Notes under the pieces: model-generated
What the model was told of the DNA's origin: nothing
Database searches by the model: none
What the model saw: the letters and a program-made list of their open reading frames with translations, nothing else
Translations under genes and position numbers: made by a program
Assembly: GCA_030587605.1 (NCBI GenBank)
Contig: JAUQYT010000155.1
Location: forward strand, 1 to 5,089
Reading direction: 5' to 3'
Length of the DNA: 5,089 bases
Source: Candidatus Njordarchaeum guaymasense
GTDB lineage: Archaea; Asgardarchaeota; Njordarchaeia; Njordarchaeales; Njordarchaeaceae
In this document: positions 1-4,719 of the stretch, one piece after another
Position numbering within the stretch: the first letter of the stretch is position 1
How the letters are laid out: each line of letters opens with the position of its first letter

Positions 1-8
1 CGATCTGA

Positions 9-22
9 CTATGAGTTCATAG
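9..22. repeat. Short inverted repeat CTATGA-GT-TCATAG
   Basis: Six-base arms CTATGA and TCATAG are separated by two bases, 20 bases left of the 18-bp palindrome. With the two-base spacer it could be a half-conserved operator-like site or chance. No gene assignment is possible this close to the edge. Confidence 0.25.
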
Positions 23-235
23 CCGCGACCCGTAAGGGGGGGTATCACAATATTGTGATATTCCGCCGCGTTTTGGATGGATCAAAGCGATGTCACCTTC
101 CAATAGTAATCGATAGTGACAATCGACGTTCCGTGCAGCTGTTAGAGATCTTCCTTCTCTCGTCACGCGATATCCTTCATCCTTTCCCTTGCTTAACTCC
201 GACACTTTCATTCGGAGTCGCATCTGCTCCGTCAC
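17..235 (-). CDS. Doubtful small ORF, 72 residues, unknown function
   Basis: This frame starts at GTG (235-233), with GAGGAG (247-242) six bases upstream, and runs 72 codons in the same direction as the hdr operon. The N-terminal third is charged (EQMRLRMKVSELSKGKDEGYRV); there are two cysteines (CHY and YCDTPP), no membrane segment and no domain I recognise. Its 3' part spans the seven-C run and the 18-bp palindrome, which argues against coding. Its only positive evidence is the ribosome binding site and collinearity with the operon. It may be a small gene, a remnant, or simply an open frame in intergenic DNA. Confidence 0.2.
   Translation of the reverse strand: MTEQMRLRMKVSELSKGKDEGYRVTREGRSLTAARNVDCHYRLLLEGDIALIHPKRGGISQYCDTPPYGSRL
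43..60. promoter_or_regulatory. 18-bp perfect palindrome, possible operator
   Basis: TATCACAATATTGTGATA is a perfect 18-bp palindrome with an AT-rich centre. It is preceded by seven G (36-42) and lies outside any supported gene. Its length and symmetry are typical of a site for a dimeric winged-helix or helix-turn-helix regulator, possibly of a gene beyond the left edge. No gene start is visible to anchor it. Confidence 0.4.
196..231. repeat. Inverted repeat with two alternative 5-7 bp stems
   Basis: ACTCCGA (196-202) pairs with TCGGAGT (212-218) across nine bases, and CGGAG (213-217) can instead pair with CTCCG (227-231), also across nine bases. The two stems exclude each other. Short stems of this size arise by chance, so this is a weak structural note. 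Confidence 0.3.
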
Positions 236-301
236 AGTCAGCTCCTCGACGGAAACAACCAGCCTTTGAAGAATTCAGGTCTCTCTGGAAAGTTCACACA
301 T

Positions 302-334
302 AGCCATTAGCCTATGGCTTAGGCTTGAAGCCTA
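302..334. repeat. Overlapping inverted repeats, alternative hairpins
   Basis: Three complementary pairings compete here: AGCCAT (302-307) with ATGGCT (314-319); AGCCTA (309-314) with TAGGCT (320-325); and TAGGCTT (320-326) with AAGCCTA (328-334). The middle pairing excludes the two outer ones. Next to it (331-343) is a C-rich stretch CCTACCCCTACCC, G-rich on the transcribed-sense minus strand. The function is unknown; it lies in the presumed 3' untranslated region of the hdr operon. Confidence 0.5.
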
Positions 335-380
335 CCCCTACCCTTTCTACTCCTAACAGTTGGGGTGTAACGCAGATCTG

Positions 381-404
381 CAATCATGCATGCATGCATG
401 ATTG
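381..404. repeat. 24-bp perfect palindrome just downstream of hdrA
   Basis: The twelve bases CAATCATGCATG are followed directly by their reverse complement, giving a perfect 24-bp palindrome that begins eight bases past the hdrA stop codon. As RNA it could fold into a ten-base-pair stem with a TGCA loop; as DNA it is a fully symmetric site built on overlapping ATGCAT units. The bases after it in the transcription direction (CAGATCTGCG) are not U-rich, so it is not a classical intrinsic terminator. It may be a 3'-end stabilising or processing hairpin, or a protein-binding operator. Confidence 0.7.
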
Positions 405-412
405 GGCAAGTG

Positions 413-2875
413 CTATTTGGGACTGGCGGAAACAGTAGGAGCAACAACCGCTCTTTTCTTCTTCCTTGCAAACATCCCCTCTATTACTGGTCGCAGTTTC
501 CGATTTTCAGCCACTATCCGGTCGTTCCCTAGAGCTTCCATTTGCTCAGTCATTTCGGTTATGACGTCAGCGAACTTCTTGCCTTCTGCCGCCGATATGT
601 AATCGATTCTCAACCTTTCGGAGCTAAGCCCGAGTTTCTCCAGCATGCCTTTTAGGGCTTGCATGCGCTTTGTCATCTGCTCGTTACCCGAAATATAGTG
701 GCAGTCAAAGGGTAAGTGGCATGCGGCGACGAGGACCATGCCTGCGCCTTTCCTGAATGCTTCTAGGACGAAGTCTCTGTCAACCCTTCCTGAGCACATT
801 ACTCGTATGGCTCTGAGCTTGGGTGGATACTCGAAACGGCTGGTTCCAGCAAGGTCAGCGCCCGCATAGCTACACCAGTTGCAGAGAAAGCCAAGTATCT
901 TCCCTTCTGGACTCTTTTCTAGAGCCGCGCCAATCTGGTTCACTATCTGGGCGTCTGTGAAATGCATCTGCGTAATGGCGTCGGTTGGGCATTCTGCGAC
1001 GCATGTGCCGCATCCATGACACATTGCAGGGTTGATACGGGCCAATTCCTTTTCGGGGGCGCTTGCGGCTCCATAGGGACAAACCTTTTGACATATGCCG
1101 CATTTTGTTCGGGTGTTCTGGCATGTTTCCGGATCTACCATCGCGACGATGGGCTCGATCTTCCATCTGGGTTTAGAGAGGATTGTGGCAGCTCTGGCTG
1201 CAGATCCGCTTCCCTGAGAGACACTATAAGGTATGTCTTTCGGTCCTTGGCATGCTCCCGCGAGGAAGATTCCGTCAACCGCTGTGTCGATTGGCTTAAG
1301 CTTCGGATGGCTTTCCATGAAGAAGCCGTCTGTCCCTCGCGAAATGTTGAAGATTCTGGCAACCTCGTCTGAGCCCTTCTTCGGAATTGCGGCGGTGCAC
1401 AAGACCACCATCTCGGCTTCAAGCTCGATTGGGTCGCCTAAGGCCATGTCTTCAGCGCGGATGAGAAGGTTCTTGGTCTCCAGGTCTTCTATGATCTGCG
1501 ATGGCTTGCCCCGTATGAAGTTGATACCTAGGTCGCGTGCTCTCCTATAGAATTCTTCGTAGCCCTTAAAGTGGGTGCGCATGTCTATGTAGAGCAGATA
1601 GACTTCCACATCGTCTTTGTATTTCTCTTTGAGCAGGATCGCATTCTTCAATGCATACATGCAGCAGAATCCTGAGCACCATTCGTACTTGTTGACATCT
1701 CTTGAACCAACGCATTGAATGAATGCTACGGTGTGGGGCTTCTTTCCGTCAGAAGATCGCATCACAATGCCTCTTGTCGGCCCAGCTGCCAGTATCAATC
1801 GCTCAAATTCCAACGCCGTGATCACATTGTCGTATCTACCGTATCCATATAGTTGACTATCAGTTGGCAAGTAAATATCGAAGCCCGTGGCTATTACTAT
1901 GGCGCCTACTTCTAGCTCGATTTCTTCAGGTTTTTGGTCAAACAAGATAGCCCGCCGGGGGCCACAAGCATCAACGCATTTGTAGCATTTGATGCAGTAA
2001 TCCATATTGATCGTGTAGACGAGCGGAACTGCCTGGTCAAAGGGCACCGAGATCGCCTTTCTTACACCCATGTTCATATCCCATTCGTTTGGATACTCTA
2101 GTGGGCACACATCTCGGCATTCGCCGCAGCCCGTGCAATTATCAGCTACGACGTAACGTGGGTTCTTCCGAATTTTGACTTTGAAGTCGCCCACATAGCC
2201 GTCAACACGTAGAATGTCCGCATAGGATATGATTTCTATATCGGGATGGCGAGAGACATCAACCATTTTTGGACCTTCGATACATATGCTGCAGTCGAGC
2301 GTCGGGAAAGTTTTGTCCAACTGCGCCATATGTCCACCGATGCTTTCGGCTTTTTCTACCAAGTATACCTTGAATCCCATCTCAGCGAGGTCGAGCGCAG
2401 CGTTTATGCCAGCAATTCCCCCTCCTAAGACCATAGCTTTGTTTGTGACAGGAACCTCAAAGACTTCTAAGGGTTGAAGCAGAACCGCCTTCGCCACGGC
2501 CATGTTCACGATTTCTTTGGCTTTTTCGGTGGCTTCTTCGGGATGACTGCTGTGAGCCCAAGAAGAGAACTCTCGGATGTTCGCCATCTCTAGAAAGTAT
2601 GGGTTCAGCCCGGCTTCCACGATACACTTACGGAAGGTTGGCTCATGCATACGAGGTGAACAAGCAGCAACCACAACCCTGTTCAGCTTGTTATCTACTA
2701 TCGCTTTGCGTATCTGCTCTTGACCTGGATCAGCGCACGAGTAGCGGTTATCATCAGCGAATTCAACGTATGGAAGCTTACGAGTGTATTCTATGACTCC
2801 CTTAACGTCAACGACGCCTGCTATGTTTAACCCACAGTGGCAAACGAAAACTCCGACACGCGGTTCTTCAGCCAC
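413..2875 (-). CDS. hdrA: HdrA with C-terminal MvhD (FlpD) fusion, FAD electron-bifurcating subunit
   Basis: HdrA is the FAD-containing core of Hdr complexes. It splits electron pairs between a high-potential branch (HdrC/HdrB) and low-potential ferredoxin. The 820 residues read in order: N-terminal domain 1-135 (VCHCGLNIAG, C12, C14, C47, C72); thioredoxin-reductase-like FAD domain with GGGIAG at 151-156; conserved DCSIC at 194-198; inserted two-cluster ferredoxin with C247/250/253/257 and C294/297/300/304; second FAD part with QCVGSRD at 387-393, C400, C404-C405-MYA and GPKDIP at 544-549; C-terminal ferredoxin with C585/592/595/599 and C619/622/625/629; MvhD domain about 657-783 (FLCNWCSYAGAD, MCSGRV, CHLPFDCHY) for a [2Fe-2S] cluster; and a basic tail 784-820. 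HdrA-MvhD fusions are known, for example HdrA2 of Methanosarcina acetivorans; unfused HdrA ends near residue 655. No selenocysteine codon is seen. Odd points are Ser at 104 where the family usually has Cys, the C585-x6-C592 spacing, and the longer MvhD cysteine loop. It starts at GTG and stops at TAG. Confidence 0.96.
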   Translation of the reverse strand: MAEEPRVGVFVCHCGLNIAGVVDVKGVIEYTRKLPYVEFADDNRYSCADPGQEQIRKAIVDNKLNRVVVAACSPRMHEPTFRKCIVEAGLNPYFLEMANIREFSSWAHSSHPEEATEKAKEIVNMAVAKAVLLQPLEVFEVPVTNKAMVLGGGIAGINAALDLAEMGFKVYLVEKAESIGGHMAQLDKTFPTLDCSICIEGPKMVDVSRHPDIEIISYADILRVDGYVGDFKVKIRKNPRYVVADNCTGCGECRDVCPLEYPNEWDMNMGVRKAISVPFDQAVPLVYTINMDYCIKCYKCVDACGPRRAILFDQKPEEIELEVGAIVIATGFDIYLPTDSQLYGYGRYDNVITALEFERLILAAGPTRGIVMRSSDGKKPHTVAFIQCVGSRDVNKYEWCSGFCCMYALKNAILLKEKYKDDVEVYLLYIDMRTHFKGYEEFYRRARDLGINFIRGKPSQIIEDLETKNLLIRAEDMALGDPIELEAEMVVLCTAAIPKKGSDEVARIFNISRGTDGFFMESHPKLKPIDTAVDGIFLAGACQGPKDIPYSVSQGSGSAARAATILSKPRWKIEPIVAMVDPETCQNTRTKCGICQKVCPYGAASAPEKELARINPAMCHGCGTCVAECPTDAITQMHFTDAQIVNQIGAALEKSPEGKILGFLCNWCSYAGADLAGTSRFEYPPKLRAIRVMCSGRVDRDFVLEAFRKGAGMVLVAACHLPFDCHYISGNEQMTKRMQALKGMLEKLGLSSERLRIDYISAAEGKKFADVITEMTEQMEALGNDRIVAENRKLRPVIEGMFARKKKRAVVAPTVSASPK
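527..907 (-). other. MvhD/FlpD domain within HdrA
   Basis: This is the part of the HdrA frame encoding residues about 657-783. MvhD is the [2Fe-2S] iron-sulfur subunit that passes electrons from a hydrogenase (MvhAG), formate dehydrogenase or F420-oxidising partner to HdrA. Visible landmarks are C665 and C668 in CNWCSYAGADLAGTSR, YPP at 683-685, C694 in MCSGRV, C719 and C725 in CHLPFDCHYISGN, and the closing SAAEGKKFADVITEM. There is no stop or start signal between the HdrA core and this domain, so it is a true fusion rather than a separate gene. Confidence 0.93.
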
Positions 2876-3810
2876 TAAGAAACCTCCTTGAATGAAATTC
2901 TTCTTTCAACCATTTTCTTTGCTTTAGCCAAGCTTTTAGTTCTGGCTTCTTTTGAGAATTCCTTCGTTGAAGCCAATTTTTCAAGGGTTTCATTCCACGC
3001 TCCTGAGCTCACTGGGGTGTGGCGAATCATTCTTCTCTCAAGAGTTAGTGCTCCTTCCGCTGGGCAAACGATTCTGCAGACGCCGCAGAAGACGCAAAAG
3101 GTCTCGTTTGGATGAACCTTGCCATCGTTTTCGTCCAGGTACAGAGCGCCGGGTATGGGGCAAACGTCTAGACAATCTTGGCAGTCTGCTGGACATTTTT
3201 CAGTGTTTATTCCGAGGACTCCGTGTAATATCTTGCGAACATAGATAGCTCCCTTAGGACATTTCACTTGACAGAGCAAGCAGCCCGGACATAGATTCTT
3301 TTTTACGTCCACTTTGACTTTCAGGTTTTCCATGCTTGTTAGAGTTTTTGCCGCTTCTGGGCTGATTTCTGTTCCGTCGGGTGCTGGAACTGTAACCTTG
3401 ATGAGGCTTAATGGGCAAGCTTCTTCGCAGTCTATGCAACCGATGTCGCATTTAGATTGGTCAACTTCAACTTCTCTAATAAGCTGGGGAAAACTGCCCT
3501 TCTCTAGAACAGGCACGACGTGTTGATTGTCAAATCTGACTTCTAGGGCGTTGAAGGGACAGATAGGCTCACATATCCCGCAATAGGAGCATTTCTGACT
3601 GCTGATATCAAACACCGGGCGCTGAGCCTTTTTCTTATTCTTCTTTGGGACTTTTCTGATCTCTATGGCTTCCCTTGGGCATGCAATCTTGCAGATTTCA
3701 CAACTGACACATAGTTTTTTATCAAGGGTAAGCGAGTAACGTTTTGAATGCAAAATACGTTCTATGATAAGCGTATCTTTGCCTTCAGTTTTGAGTTCTT
3801 TTAGGGGCAT
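2875..3810 (-). CDS. FwdF/FmdF-like polyferredoxin with six [4Fe-4S] motifs
   Basis: This 311-residue protein is an electron wire of six predicted [4Fe-4S] clusters. It has exactly 24 cysteines, all in cluster motifs: C34/37/40/44, C74/77/80/84, C121/125/128/132, C174/177/180/184, C206/210/213/217 and C239/242/245/249. Motifs 3 and 5 have C-x3-C-x2-C-x3-CP spacing (CDIGCIDCEEACP, CPADCQDCLDVCP); the others are standard C-x2-C-x2-C-x3-CP. The C-terminal part (FCVFCGVCRIVCPAEGALTLERR, then HTPVSSGAWNETLEKLAS) resembles my memory of polyferredoxin subunit F of formylmethanofuran dehydrogenase, which usually has eight clusters, so this looks like a shorter relative. A lysine-rich linker (residues 56-61) separates motifs 1 and 2, and a basic helix follows residue 283. 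Its place between hdrB and hdrA, sharing one base with the hdrA start, implies it works with the Hdr complex, probably moving low-potential electrons from HdrA. An MvhB-like or generic polyferredoxin label is the alternative. Confidence 0.88.
   Translation of the reverse strand: MPLKELKTEGKDTLIIERILHSKRYSLTLDKKLCVSCEICKIACPREAIEIRKVPKKNKKKAQRPVFDISSQKCSYCGICEPICPFNALEVRFDNQHVVPVLEKGSFPQLIREVEVDQSKCDIGCIDCEEACPLSLIKVTVPAPDGTEISPEAAKTLTSMENLKVKVDVKKNLCPGCLLCQVKCPKGAIYVRKILHGVLGINTEKCPADCQDCLDVCPIPGALYLDENDGKVHPNETFCVFCGVCRIVCPAEGALTLERRMIRHTPVSSGAWNETLEKLASTKEFSKEARTKSLAKAKKMVERRISFKEVS
2883..2889 (-). promoter_or_regulatory. Ribosome binding site deciding the GTG start of hdrA
   Basis: AAGGAGG (continuing TT) on the minus strand lies seven bases before GTG at 2875-2873, within the 3' end of the polyferredoxin gene. 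The first in-frame ATG is codon 76, inside the conserved N-terminal domain, so the GTG with this site is the credible start. Confidence 0.85.
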
Positions 3811-3817
3811 CTCGTTT

Positions 3818-3821
3818 CCTC
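3818..3821 (-). promoter_or_regulatory. Ribosome binding site of the polyferredoxin gene
   Basis: GAGG followed by AAACGAG lies seven bases upstream of the ATG at 3810-3808, in the 24-base gap after the hdrB TAG. It is weaker than the other two sites in the operon but supports this start. The gap shows no TATA-like element. Confidence 0.65.
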
Positions 3822-3834
3822 TATGAGTTGAATA

Positions 3835-4719
3835 CTAAGTTGACTTTATGGCCTCCAATATTCTCGATGGGTTGACTCTGAGTTCGTTAAAGGCCAGTTC
3901 CTCAGGAGTAAAGCCCATGGCCAGCCCCAAAAGCTGTGGATAGTGAAGCACAGGTAACTCGAATTTTTCGTTGAACATCCTTTCTATCCTTAGTTGCTGC
4001 ATATCGAACATGAGGTGACAAGAAGGACAAACGGTAATCAATGCTTGGGCCCCAGCCGCTTTCAGATGATGGATCTTCTCCCGCGTAAGTTGCAAGGCAA
4101 CTTTCTCGTCTATCGCAGTAACTGTGTAGCCGCAGCATTCAGCTTCATCTGCGTAATCTAGACACTTGGCCCCAGTTAACTCAACTAAGCCTTTCAGGAT
4201 CCTTGGATCTTCTGGGTCGTCATAACCCATAACTTTTGAAGGTCGAAGAAGATGACACCCGCAGTGTTCGGCGACTTCCAGACTTGTAAGTGGTTTTTGA
4301 ATGGTTTCTTTAATTCTGTCAAAGCCAAGGTCCTCCTTGAAGGCTTGGATGAAATGTTTAGCTTCAGTTGTTCCCTTGAACTCCATATTAACTTCTTTCA
4401 AATATTCGTTGATTCGAGTTTTGAGCTCTTTCTCTTGCTTCAACATCTTGTTTACTTTACGGAGAGTTGTGGCACATCCGGTGCAAAGCGTGATGATGTT
4501 CAATCCTTGCTCCTCTGCCAAGGAGAGGTTACGAGCTGCTAAGGCAAGCATCACCTCATGGTCAGCGGGATCTACTGGAAGACCACAACAATTGAAATCA
4601 GGCATCTCAACCAGTTCAATGCCCAATTTTGCGAAAACCTTCCTCGCGGAAATTTCGTAGCTTGTGACTCTGTAGGGGATAGTGCAACCCAGAAATAGCA
4701 AATACCGCAGTTCCGACAT
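3835..4719 (-). CDS. hdrB: Heterodisulfide reductase subunit B (HdrB), two CCG domains
   Basis: HdrB is the catalytic disulfide-reducing subunit. In methanogens it cleaves CoM-S-S-CoB at two non-cubane [4Fe-4S] clusters held by CCG domains. The 294-residue length is normal. Both CCG motifs are complete: C12, C44-C45-G, C79-x2-C82 in the first half, and C155, C195-C196-G, C231-x2-C234 in the second. Residues 91-140 form a charged helical linker. The N-terminus (RYLLFLGCTIPYR) is typical of the family. C153 is an additional cysteine in HCGCH, next to ligand C155. The start is ATG with a strong ribosome binding site and a one-base overlap with hdrC; the stop is TAG. Both sites being intact argues for true two-cluster disulfide reduction rather than a one-site CCG protein. 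The physiological disulfide cannot be told from sequence if the host is not a methanogen. Confidence 0.95.
   Translation of the reverse strand: MSELRYLLFLGCTIPYRVTSYEISARKVFAKLGIELVEMPDFNCCGLPVDPADHEVMLALAARNLSLAEEQGLNIITLCTGCATTLRKVNKMLKQEKELKTRINEYLKEVNMEFKGTTEAKHFIQAFKEDLGFDRIKETIQKPLTSLEVAEHCGCHLLRPSKVMGYDDPEDPRILKGLVELTGAKCLDYADEAECCGYTVTAIDEKVALQLTREKIHHLKAAGAQALITVCPSCHLMFDMQQLRIERMFNEKFELPVLHYPQLLGLAMGFTPEELAFNELRVNPSRILEAIKST

Larger units (their letters stand above)
1..412. other. Intergenic region downstream of hdrA, no convincing gene
   Basis: I find no recognisable protein, tRNA-like T-loop or other RNA gene, or CRISPR repeat here. It holds palindromes at 9-22, 43-60 and 381-404, overlapping inverted repeats at 196-231 and 302-334, a G7 run at 36-42 and a C-rich tract at 331-343. 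No long oligo-T run on the minus strand marks an obvious archaeal terminator. The concentration of symmetric elements suggests regulatory or 3'-end processing sequence. Confidence 0.6.

Noticed and set aside
55..303. Plus-strand open frame of 82 codons in the intergenic region
   Set aside because: It starts at a GTG inside the 18-bp palindrome, has no ribosome binding site, and its product shows no recognisable motif.
331..343. Telomere-like or G-quadruplex element from CCTACCCCTACCC
   Set aside because: Only two complete repeats are present and there are too few strong G-runs on the opposite strand for a convincing quadruplex.
381..404. Intrinsic (hairpin plus U-tract) terminator for hdrA
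   Set aside because: The hairpin potential is clear, but the next bases on the transcribed strand are CAGATCTGCG, not a U-run, and archaeal termination does not normally use hairpins.
1..412. tRNA, CRISPR array or insertion-sequence end in the left intergenic region
   Set aside because: There is no T-loop or cloverleaf pattern, no regularly spaced direct repeat and no transposase fragment. The palindromes differ from one another and are not terminal inverted repeats of one element.
527..907. Separate mvhD gene after hdrA
   Set aside because: There is no stop codon, start codon or ribosome binding site at the boundary, and the reading frame is continuous.
962..1372. Plus-strand open frame inside hdrA
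   Set aside because: It is antisense to conserved HdrA ferredoxin and FAD-domain coding sequence, has no recognisable domain, and is explained as a shadow.
1672..1693. Selenocysteine site in HdrA
   Set aside because: Some methanococcal HdrA proteins contain selenocysteine, but here the CCMYA region has ordinary Cys codons and the frame has no internal TGA.
4301..4660. Plus-strand open frame opposite hdrB
   Set aside because: It lies wholly antisense to conserved HdrB CCG coding sequence and shows no domain or supported start.
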